Origin: Thermoguttaceae bacterium
GTDB lineage: Bacteria > Planctomycetota > Planctomycetia > Pirellulales > Thermoguttaceae
Length of the DNA stretch: 15,260 bases
Reading direction: 5' to 3'
NCBI GenBank assembly: GCA_017454585.1
Contig: JAFTCU010000289.1
Coordinates: 1-15,260 of the forward strand
Made by a program: the position numbers and the translations under genes. Each line of letters begins with the position of its first letter. Position 1 is the stretch's first letter. Below are positions 1-5,857 of the stretch, piece after piece. The notes under the pieces are model-generated. The model made no database searches, was not told the origin of the DNA, and saw only the letters and a list, made by a program, of their open reading frames with translations.

Positions 1-279
1 GACACGAAAATTTACTCCCTGGAGCAGATCGACCAGCACATCGTCGGGCCGCTTTTCGAGGCGGTGAAGAAGTACGGCGAGTACCGGATCCTCGTCACGC
101 CGGACCACCCGACCCCGTGCCGGCTGAAGACGCACACGCACAACAACGTCCCGTGGATCATGGCCGGGACCGGGCTGGAGCCGAACGGGATCGGTGTGTA
201 CTCGGAAGACGCCGCGGCCCGCAGCGAGGTCTTTTTCCCGAACGGCGCGGACATGATGCCGTTCTTCATTGGGAAATAA
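1..279 (+). CDS. C-terminal end of cofactor-independent phosphoglycerate mutase, archaeal type (partial)
   Basis: The gene enters the window already open and ends at a TAA, leaving 92 residues of its C-terminus. Visible family marks are a DHPTP motif (after RILVT), then a THTHNNVPW segment, and a closing GADMMPFFIG. This order (metal-binding DH in the phosphatase-like core, the 'HT..VP' loop, a final 'LMPFLLG'-like end) is characteristic of the alkaline-phosphatase-superfamily phosphoglycerate mutases of the ApgM type. These interconvert 3- and 2-phosphoglycerate in the cytosol without 2,3-bisphosphoglycerate, using bound divalent metal. A bacterial subgroup of the same family has been annotated as 'proposed homoserine kinase', and the C-terminus alone cannot separate the two. 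It is followed by a terminator, so it is the last gene of its transcript. Confidence 0.75.
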   Translation, partial: DTKIYSLEQIDQHIVGPLFEAVKKYGEYRILVTPDHPTPCRLKTHTHNNVPWIMAGTGLEPNGIGVYSEDAAARSEVFFPNGADMMPFFIGK

Positions 280-309
280 AGAAACAAAATGACGTAAAAT
301 CAAAAGCGT

Positions 310-342
310 GAGGGCCGGTTTTCGCCGACCCTCCGTTTTTTT
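310..342 (+). terminator. Intrinsic terminator after the phosphoglycerate mutase gene
   Basis: A 9-position stem (310-318 with 325-333) has one C/A mismatch and a 6-base loop. A run of seven T follows at 336-342. It lies about 30 bases after the stop codon and before the next promoter, as expected for rho-independent termination. Confidence 0.8.
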
Positions 343-406
343 GGAATGAAACGTCCAAAAATCTGAAATATTTTTTGCCTTTTTTCTGTTTTTCTCCATT
401 TTTTGC

Positions 407-434
407 TTGACAGACCCCCGGACCCGCGTAAAAT
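407..434 (+). promoter_or_regulatory. Sigma70-type promoter of the PEP-CTERM gene
   Basis: A perfect -35 box TTGACA (407-412) is followed by 16 bases and a -10 box TAAAAT (429-434). Transcription would begin near 441, giving a leader of about 114 bases before the ATG at 555. The two boxes sit in a T-rich stretch free of coding signal, directly after the preceding terminator. Confidence 0.75.
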
Positions 435-508
435 ATTTCCTTAATAAGTGAAAATGAAACGATACACTCGCGGGGAGACTGCTTCTAAAAAGCGCCCTTT
501 CGCGGTGC

Positions 509-524
509 GGGGACTTGATTCCCC
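509..524 (+). promoter_or_regulatory. Leader hairpin upstream of the PEP-CTERM gene
   Basis: GGGGA (509-513) pairs with TCCCC (520-524) around a 6-base loop and is followed by an AT-rich stretch. The same GCGGGGA heptamer also occurs earlier in the leader (470-476) and could compete for the same TCCCC. The structure is seen in the sequence. Any regulatory role is inference. Confidence 0.3.
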
Positions 525-554
525 TAATATTTTTATATTTTACAGGATTTTATC

Positions 555-3500
555 ATGCGTAACCTGCGGCCTTTATTCCTGCTTTTCGCGGTCCTCGTCA
601 GTCCCATTTTTGCGGAGGATTACACGCACTCCGGCTCCGGAACCTGGTCCGACTCGGCCTGGAACGGCGGTACGACGTGGGTTGACGGAAACACGGCGGT
701 CCTTACGTTCACCGACTCCGGCACACTGACGCTCGACCAGAACGCCACGGTCACTGGCGTGACGTCAAGCGGCACCGGCACGATTTCCGGCACGGCCAAC
801 ACGCTTACGTTCTCCGGCGGGAATTTCTCGGTTGGGGACGGTTCGACCCTGACGTATAATGCGAAACTGGCGGGTTCCTTCACGAAAACCGGCGGCGGGA
901 CCCTGGATTTTACGGTTAAAAGTGATTCCGTCGTTTCGGAGGTCAATATTACCGGCGGGACGCTCAAAGCAAGCGTGAACCCGGGTTTTGGCGGCTCGGT
1001 TTTCGGTGATGCGGCCGTGAACGTTTCCAACGGCGCGACCCTTCACATGGCCGCGGATTTCTTTATCAAGAACGGGACTCTTACGGCCGACGGCGGAAAC
1101 ATTTACATCACCGGCCGGCAGAACTACATCAACCAGCTCGTCCTGAAAAACGGCGCGGTGCTCAGCACGAATTACGAGGCGACCAGCACGGATAATAATT
1201 CCTACCGCGTGGGCTACAATTACGCCAGCACGGCCCCGAAGCTGACCGTCAGCGGCGAGACCGGCTCCACGATCAATGCCGGCATTTCCATGGTTGCGGG
1301 CAACACCCCCTACACGGTCGAAGTCGGTGACACTTCGTCGGACGTGGACCTTGAGATCAAGGGCGTGATTTTCGACTATCCGGGACTCGGCGGCCTCGGA
1401 TTCAGGAAAACCGGCGCGGGCGCGCTGAAACTCTCCGGCGCGAACACATGGGTCAGCGGGGTCCAGTTGACGGCCGGAAAGCTCATCCTCGGCAATACGA
1501 CCGCGGCAGGAAACGGCGTACTTGTGACTTCGAACGGGACGTCCGTCCAGCTGAGCGACGCTTCAACGTTTAAGGTCAAAGGCCTGACCGGTGGGGCGGC
1601 CATCACTGCGGACGCAGCCTCGACGCTCATCATCGGGACCGGGGTCACGGACGCCAGCGTGAGTGAAGATTTTACCGGGACGTTCGGTTCCAATATGACC
1701 GTTCAGAAAGAAGGGGCCGGCACGTTCATCATTTCCACCGGCCAGCAAACCTACGCGGGCCTGATCGTGAACGGCGGCGTCGTGAAACTCAACACACCCG
1801 CCTCTTACGGCCAGCAGGCGCAGGGGAACACTCCCATCACGATCAACGCTGGCGCGAAGCTGGACGTCGTGAGCAACTACGGGATCAAAGGAAGCCCCAT
1901 CACCGTGGACGGCGGAACGCTGCACAACTCGGGAACGGAGGCGTACATTAATGATGTGACGCTGAAAAACGGCGCGCTTGTCTCCGCTTCCGGTGAGGGC
2001 ACTTCGCATAACCCGGCCAACACTATCCGCGTCGGGAACAATTACGGGACTGGCACGAATCCGGTCTGGACCGTCGCGGGAACCACCGGCTCCACCATCT
2101 CCGCGAACATCAGCCTCGTGGCGCATGGAAGTACCGAATTCACGCTGAACGTCGGTGACACAAATGACGACGTGGACCTCACCATGACCGGCTACTTCGT
2201 GAACTACGATTTCGCCAACGCCAGCGCGATCCCCGTGAAGAAAACCGGAGCGGGGACGCTTCGTTTGACCAATGGTGACAGCATTTTCGGAAGAGGCCTG
2301 ATCGTGGACGCGGGCGTCGTTCAGCTTGCCGCCAGACAGGCCGCCGGTTACGGGACCGTGACGGTCAACGGTGGGCAGCTTCAGCTTCTTGCGGCTTCGG
2401 AGGGCGGCGCGAGTGACGGCATTTACCGCGTCATGGACCTCGCAGGGACCGGAACCGTCGCTGGACCGGCCAACGCCAACACTCCGGCCACGCTCCAGTT
2501 CGGCGCCATTGTGAACCAGTCGAACCAGCTGGTCAGCACTGACTTTGAATTCGGCGGGAACTTCACCGGAGCGGGCCTCATCCTTGAGAAAATCGGGACC
2601 GGCACGGTGACGCTCGATAAATCGGGCGGTTCCTCCGGCCTGAAAGGGGTCAACGTCACGTCCGGCACGCTCGTTCTGGCAGGACCCGGATTTGGCCCGA
2701 CCCAGAACAGGTACGGTTACTTTGGCCAGGCCCCCGTGACGGTTTCGGACGGCGCGACGCTCTCGCTCGGGGCAAACTGGCAGATCCAGGGTACGCCGCT
2801 GATCCTGGACGGAGAAAACGCGAAGCTGGACCTTGGCGCGAGCGGACAGACTTACGCCAACGATACGACGCTGCTCAATGGCGCGGACATAATCATCGGC
2901 AACGGTCAGTACCGGGTCGGCTATTTCGGCGCGGACAGTACTGTGCTGAAAGTCACCGGGAACTCCGAGATTTCCTCTCAGGGCGGGACGTTCCTGCTTG
3001 TTTCTGCAGGCAATGCGGTCGAAAAGTACAAGATCCAGGTCGGCGGGACCGGCGAGGGTGGCGAGAGCGATTCGGTCCTGACGATCTCTGCGCCGATTGC
3101 CGATCATCCCGGCAGCAACAACTCGGCCAGAATGGTGAAAACCGGGAACGGAACGCTGATTTTGAGCAATTCGGGCAATACCTTCAAGAACGGGCTGGAC
3201 ATTGAGGCCGGCAACGTCGTGATTGCGCCGGGAGCCGAAGGAACGGGGGCGATCACGCTCACCGGGAACTCGATGATCACGCCCATGGTGACCGGTTCCG
3301 AAAACTACACGAACCTCAAGAGTACCGATTTCCCTGCGGGCACGGCTTTGAACCTCGAACTGGATTCTGCGACCGATTTCAGCCGCTTCACTTTCACGGA
3401 AGTCCCGACGTTTGACGAACAGAACGGATTTATTTCGCTGGACTACGAGCCGGCCCTGGCCAATCCGGGGTCCTCGTACAAGGTTTCCAATATGACGTTG

Positions 3501-3677
3501 GCCGCCGCGGATCTGGAGAATTGGCTCATGGCTGATTACCGGAGTATCTGGGACCTCGCAAGCACCGGAAACGGGATCTATTTGAGTATTAATAGCAGCT
3601 CGATCCCGGAACCTTCCGCGTGGCTGATTTTGCTGTTGGGAATCCCGATGATCCTGTGGAAGCGTCGCCAGCGCTGA
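555..3677 (+). CDS. Secreted PATR (autotransporter-associated beta-strand) repeat protein with PEP-CTERM sorting signal
   Basis: A 1040-residue exported protein. Residues 1-20 form a signal peptide (basic start, hydrophobic core, predicted cut after SPIFA). The body is Gly/Thr/Asn-rich beta-strand repeat sequence. Motifs of the KTGxGTLxL...G.V.L type, the PATR signature, start near residues 109, 283, 383, 561, 677 and 860. They form three large tandem units (about 109-308, 383-590, 677-890), each with two PATR motifs and a matching middle segment (from 155, 428, 728). The C-terminus carries PEP at 1018-1020, a hydrophobic helix and a final KRRQR: a textbook PEP-CTERM tail, which exosortase systems recognise to cut and anchor exported proteins at the envelope. 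No autotransporter barrel is present. The SD-like AGGAT (544-548) lies 6 bases before the ATG. It has its own promoter and appears monocistronic. It probably forms an elongated beta-helical surface or matrix protein. The ligand is unknown. Confidence 0.9.
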   Translation: MRNLRPLFLLFAVLVSPIFAEDYTHSGSGTWSDSAWNGGTTWVDGNTAVLTFTDSGTLTLDQNATVTGVTSSGTGTISGTANTLTFSGGNFSVGDGSTLTYNAKLAGSFTKTGGGTLDFTVKSDSVVSEVNITGGTLKASVNPGFGGSVFGDAAVNVSNGATLHMAADFFIKNGTLTADGGNIYITGRQNYINQLVLKNGAVLSTNYEATSTDNNSYRVGYNYASTAPKLTVSGETGSTINAGISMVAGNTPYTVEVGDTSSDVDLEIKGVIFDYPGLGGLGFRKTGAGALKLSGANTWVSGVQLTAGKLILGNTTAAGNGVLVTSNGTSVQLSDASTFKVKGLTGGAAITADAASTLIIGTGVTDASVSEDFTGTFGSNMTVQKEGAGTFIISTGQQTYAGLIVNGGVVKLNTPASYGQQAQGNTPITINAGAKLDVVSNYGIKGSPITVDGGTLHNSGTEAYINDVTLKNGALVSASGEGTSHNPANTIRVGNNYGTGTNPVWTVAGTTGSTISANISLVAHGSTEFTLNVGDTNDDVDLTMTGYFVNYDFANASAIPVKKTGAGTLRLTNGDSIFGRGLIVDAGVVQLAARQAAGYGTVTVNGGQLQLLAASEGGASDGIYRVMDLAGTGTVAGPANANTPATLQFGAIVNQSNQLVSTDFEFGGNFTGAGLILEKIGTGTVTLDKSGGSSGLKGVNVTSGTLVLAGPGFGPTQNRYGYFGQAPVTVSDGATLSLGANWQIQGTPLILDGENAKLDLGASGQTYANDTTLLNGADIIIGNGQYRVGYFGADSTVLKVTGNSEISSQGGTFLLVSAGNAVEKYKIQVGGTGEGGESDSVLTISAPIADHPGSNNSARMVKTGNGTLILSNSGNTFKNGLDIEAGNVVIAPGAEGTGAITLTGNSMITPMVTGSENYTNLKSTDFPAGTALNLELDSATDFSRFTFTEVPTFDEQNGFISLDYEPALANPGSSYKVSNMTLAAADLENWLMADYRSIWDLASTGNGIYLSINSSSIPEPSAWLILLLGIPMILWKRRQR

Positions 3678-3708
3678 TACCATTCTCGGGATGAGTGAAG
3701 GGTAGTAT

Positions 3709-3741
3709 GCAGAAAAGGGGGCTTTTCGAACTTGTTTCTGC
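3709..3741 (+). terminator. Possible 3' hairpin of the PEP-CTERM gene
   Basis: GCAGAAA (3709-3715) pairs with TTTCTGC (3735-3741), 32 bases after the stop codon. An alternative hairpin GAAAAG/CTTTTC (3712-3727) overlaps it. No T-run follows directly, so this is a weak terminator candidate or an RNA 3' end structure. Confidence 0.35.
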
Positions 3742-3804
3742 GCCTGTTATCAGTTTGATTCAGGAGAAACCATAATTTTTTCCCGAAAATTCCCCTCCCC
3801 CCTC

Positions 3805-3832
3805 TTTACAAAACGGCAAAAACAGTTATAAT
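3805..3832 (+). promoter_or_regulatory. Promoter of the tRNA-Ala gene
   Basis: TTTACA (3805-3810), a 16-base spacer and a perfect TATAAT (3827-3832). The expected start near 3839 leaves about 37 bases of 5' leader before the tRNA. A near-consensus promoter fits a stable RNA gene. Confidence 0.75.
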
Positions 3833-3875
3833 TGCATTAATTCTTCAGTGATGAAGATAACGGATTAAAAAATCC

Positions 3876-3948
3876 GGGGCGGTAGCTCAGTTGGCAGAGC
3901 GCAACGTTCGCAATGTTGAGGCCGGGAGTTCGACTCTCCTCCGCTCCA
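3876..3948 (+). tRNA. tRNA-Ala (anticodon CGC)
   Basis: The 73 bases fold as a complete cloverleaf. The 7-bp acceptor stem GGGGCGG/CCGCTCC contains the G3:U70 wobble that marks alanine tRNAs, with discriminator A73. The D arm is GCTC/GAGC. The anticodon arm is CAACG/TGTTG with loop TTCGCAA, giving anticodon CGC, which reads GCG. The variable loop is AGGCC, and the T arm is GGGAG/CTCCT with loop TTCGACT. The 3' CCA is not encoded and must be added after transcription. It has its own promoter upstream and terminator downstream. Confidence 0.96.
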
Positions 3949-3960
3949 TTTTCGGTTTTT

Positions 3961-3997
3961 AAGCCGGTGTGGGAAATTTTCCTGCAGCGGCTTTTTT
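3961..3997 (+). terminator. Intrinsic terminator after tRNA-Ala
   Basis: AAGCCG (3961-3966) pairs with CGGCTT (3988-3993). The intervening 21 bases hold a further GGGAAATTTTCC self-complementary segment. A T-run (3992-3997) completes the signal. It separates the tRNA from the nusA block. Confidence 0.7.
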
Positions 3998-4024
3998 GAC
4001 GTAGAAACACACGAATCAAAAAAA

Positions 4025-4053
4025 GTGTTGCTGGCGGAGGGGGATTTTATACT
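4025..4053 (+). promoter_or_regulatory. Candidate promoter of the nusA-infB block
   Basis: A good -10 box TATACT (4048-4053) lies about 50 bases before the nusA start. The -35 is weak: GTGTTG (4025-4030) gives a 17-base spacer, while TTGCTG (4028-4033) would give only 14. A GCTGG/CCAGC inverted repeat (4030-4034 with 4058-4062) spans the -10 box and could be an operator or part of the leader. Confidence 0.4.
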
Positions 4054-4104
4054 CACACCAGCCATTTTGTGTTTAGGGTCAGTTTTTTAAGCGGAAGGAA
4101 AACA

Positions 4105-5322
4105 ATGAATCCCAGTGAACTGCTGCGTATGGTGGACACGATTCATCGTGACAAGAATATTGACAAGGAAGTCCTTTTTCAGGCTATCGAGGCAGCCTTG
4201 ATTTCCGCCACAAAAAAGAATTTCAACGGCGAGGACGTTCAGATTTACGTTCATATCGATCGTTCTACGGGTGAAGTCGAAGCGAATTGCAACGGTGAGC
4301 CGATCTCCCCGGAGGAAATTGCCCGTCGTATCAGCGCACAGACGGCCAAGCAGGTCATGATTCAGAAAATCCGTGAAGCGGAGTGCGAGCAGGTTTATGA
4401 TGAGTTTTACAGTCAGATCAACCAGCTCGTCGTTGGAACGGTCCATCGTTTCGAGAAAGAAGGCTGCACGGTAACTTTGTCGGGTATTGAAGCGTTTCTC
4501 CCGCGTACGGAGCAAATTCACGTCGGAGGCGGCAAAGGCGGGTCGAAAGGAGATTCCTACCGCAATGGTGATCGTATCCGTGCGGTTATTGCCGAGGTTC
4601 GTAAACAAGGCTCACGGGTAAAAGTGGTCCTCAGCCGTGTGCGTCCGGTTTTCGTGTCCCGCCTGTTTGAACAGGAAATTCCTGAAATTGGGGATGGCGT
4701 CATTGAAATCAAAAGTATCGCCCGCCGTGCCGGTGTTCGCAGTAAGATCGCTGTCTGGAGTGCCGACCAGCGCGTGGACTGCGTGGGGGCCTGCGTGGGG
4801 ATGCGCGGTGCGAGAATCAAAAACATCGTGGACGAACTGGATGGTGAGCGCATCGATATTGTGCCTTGGTCAAGCGATCCGATCGAGTTCATTTCCAACG
4901 CTTTGAAACCTGCCGAGATCGAAGAAGTGATCCTTTGCGAGATGCTTGGCCGCGCGATCGTGTTGGTTACGGAAGAAAACCTTTCCCTTGCGATCGGACG
5001 TTATGGGCAAAACGTTTACCTCGCCAGCAAGCTGGTTGGGTGGGACATCGAAATCCTGACTCCGGAAGAACTTCAGACGCAGCTTGATCAGGCGGTGGCG
5101 GCTCTCTGTACAATTCCGGGCGTTTCCCAGGAGCTTGCTGAAAGTTTGACGGGTGAAGGATTTACCACTTACGACGACCTTTCGATTATCGAGCCGGATG
5201 ACCTGATGGAAATGAGCGGCCTTTCCGAAGAAGAAGTCAACGCGATCATTGAAGAAGCTGAACGTCGTGCCGACGAGCAGGACAATCAGCAGAACCTGGT
5301 CAGAGACGAACAGATTGATTAA
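4105..5322 (+). CDS. nusA: Transcription termination/antitermination factor NusA
   Basis: NusA binds RNA polymerase and nascent RNA and modulates pausing, termination and antitermination. The ATG at 4105 is preferred over one 36 bases upstream because GGAAGGA (4093-4099) sits 5 bases before it and the protein then begins MNPSELLRMVD as NusA should. The 405 residues show the helical N-terminal polymerase-binding domain (1-105), an S1 domain (about 108-180, with GTVHRFEKEGCTV), and KH1 with GACVGMRGARI (about 228-238). KH2 carries the AIGRYGQNV core near 296-304. A helix-hairpin-helix end beginning LCTIPGVS follows (334 onward), ending in an acidic tail. A diverged copy of its last 20 codons lies downstream at 5634-5696. 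It is the first gene of the block. rimP, the common upstream partner, is absent here. Confidence 0.97.
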   Translation: MNPSELLRMVDTIHRDKNIDKEVLFQAIEAALISATKKNFNGEDVQIYVHIDRSTGEVEANCNGEPISPEEIARRISAQTAKQVMIQKIREAECEQVYDEFYSQINQLVVGTVHRFEKEGCTVTLSGIEAFLPRTEQIHVGGGKGGSKGDSYRNGDRIRAVIAEVRKQGSRVKVVLSRVRPVFVSRLFEQEIPEIGDGVIEIKSIARRAGVRSKIAVWSADQRVDCVGACVGMRGARIKNIVDELDGERIDIVPWSSDPIEFISNALKPAEIEEVILCEMLGRAIVLVTEENLSLAIGRYGQNVYLASKLVGWDIEILTPEELQTQLDQAVAALCTIPGVSQELAESLTGEGFTTYDDLSIIEPDDLMEMSGLSEEEVNAIIEEAERRADEQDNQQNLVRDEQID

Positions 5323-5570
5323 AACTTCTGTTTGTCTTTTGTGAATCAAGATTAAATTAACATAGGGCGATGTTTTTCTGCCCGGGAGTGAGTCCATTGT
5401 CAATTCGGATTTATAAATTAGTCAATGAATTGAAGATTGAGAAGGAATACTTGTGGGAGTTGTGTGACAAACTGAATATTGTCGCCAACGGGAAAAGTGC
5501 CCTGGCAAGTATTTCTGACGAAGACGCTTTGCGAGTCAGGGAGTATGTTTCCTCCCTGAAATCCGATTCG
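5257..5570 (+). repeat. Copy 1 of a duplicated nusA-end/infB-start segment
   Basis: This stretch covers the 3' end of nusA, the short intergenic leader and an infB-like 5' coding segment. It matches 5634-6031 in the same order and orientation. Within the infB part I counted about 15 differing codons out of roughly 57. The nusA end itself is the functional one in this copy, whereas the infB part is truncated. Confidence 0.85.
5365..5383 (+). promoter_or_regulatory. Leader hairpin before the truncated infB copy
   Basis: GGGC (5365-5368) pairs with GCCC (5380-5383), extended by a G-T pair, with a T-rich loop. It sits just before GGGAG (5384-5388) and a TTG start (5397). The same arrangement with a different stem sequence precedes the full infB (5826-5843). 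Confidence 0.4.
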
Positions 5571-5588
5571 GACAAGTGTCACAAGTAA
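5397..5588 (+). CDS. Stand-alone IF2 N-terminal domain mini-protein (truncated infB duplicate)
   Basis: A 63-residue frame starting with TTG, 8 bases after GGGAG (5384-5388): the same start geometry as the full infB. The product begins MSIRIYKLVNELKIEK and is nearly the same as the first ~57 residues of IF2 below, keeping [10 protein letters not shown] and [19 protein letters not shown]. After KSDSD it leaves the IF2 sequence and stops with a short CHK tail. It therefore comprises only the IF2_N-type helical module and lacks linker, GTPase and tRNA-binding domains. About nine codon changes alter the residue and six are silent, which suggests weak or no purifying selection. It may be a remnant, but the start signals are intact, so translation is possible. 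Confidence 0.5.
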   Translation: MSIRIYKLVNELKIEKEYLWELCDKLNIVANGKSALASISDEDALRVREYVSSLKSDSDKCHK

Positions 5589-5630
5589 AACGTTTGCCTT
5601 GCCGGTAAGCTGGCGGGCAGGGATTTCGAA

Positions 5631-5696
5631 CAGGCTGAACGTTGTGCAGATGAACACGATATTCAGCAAAACCTTGTTAGAGACGAACCGATGTGA
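5631..5696 (+). pseudogene. Relic of the nusA C-terminus
   Basis: Read in frame, codons 5634-5693 give AERCADEHDIQQNLVRDEPM followed by TGA. This matches the real NusA end (AERRADEQDNQQNLVRDEQI) at 15 of 20 positions. No start or upstream nusA sequence accompanies it, so it is a fragment left by the tandem duplication. The bases after the stop also resemble those after the true nusA stop (CTGTT.GTCTTT). Confidence 0.8.
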
Positions 5697-5731
5697 TGAA
5701 CAGTCTGTTGGTCTTTCATAAAAACTGTTTC

Positions 5732-5805
5732 AGGAGAGTACCGCGTCGGGATGACGCTGGTTTCCGTTGCGAAAGGTCCCGGTTTGGGGCTTTGGAGGCT
5801 CTCCT
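5732..5805 (+). other. Structured insert in the infB leader
   Basis: AGGAGAG (5732-5738) and CTCTCCT (5799-5805) form a perfect 7-bp closing stem around 60 bases. These contain GCGTC/GACGC (5743-5747 with 5753-5757) and further GC-rich pairing. It corresponds to the bases present only in copy 2 of the duplication. It could be a branched leader RNA of infB or a small inserted element. Function is not known. Confidence 0.4.
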
Positions 5806-5825
5806 TATGATTTGATTAGCTATGA

Positions 5826-5849
5826 GGCGGAGGTTTTTCCGCCAGGGAG
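5826..5849 (+). promoter_or_regulatory. infB leader hairpin and ribosome binding site
   Basis: GGCGGA (5826-5831) pairs perfectly with TCCGCC (5838-5843) around GGTTTT. It is followed at once by the ribosome binding site AGGGAG (5844-5849), 8 bases before TTG 5858. The hairpin abuts but does not cover the SD, so it may hold the site open or bind a factor. The second copy upstream keeps the hairpin with a different stem. Confidence 0.5.
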
Positions 5850-5857
5850 TGTGTCTA

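Noticed and set aside
448..729. 93-codon frame starting in the PEP-CTERM leader
   Set aside because: It overlaps the signal-peptide coding region of the real gene in another frame, lacks a good ribosome binding site and has no recognisable domain.
1563..3683. A 706-codon open frame on the minus strand opposite the PEP-CTERM gene
   Set aside because: It is complementary to a clearly real coding frame with signal peptide, PATR repeats and PEP-CTERM tail. Its translation is Arg-rich with no recognisable domain. It is a shadow of GC-rich third positions.
3837..4065. Minus-strand frames across the tRNA (with ESNSRPQH-like translation)
   Set aside because: They are the well-known false translation of the antisense of a tRNA. 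The tRNA-Ala cloverleaf explains the sequence completely.
4069..4104. ATG at 4069 as the nusA start
   Set aside because: The 12 extra residues do not belong to NusA, and the GGAAGGA site is positioned for the ATG at 4105.
5822..5857. ATG at 5822 as the infB start
   Set aside because: No ribosome binding site precedes it, it lies inside the leader hairpin region, and the conserved IF2 N-terminus begins at the TTG at 5858, which has AGGGAG 8 bases upstream.
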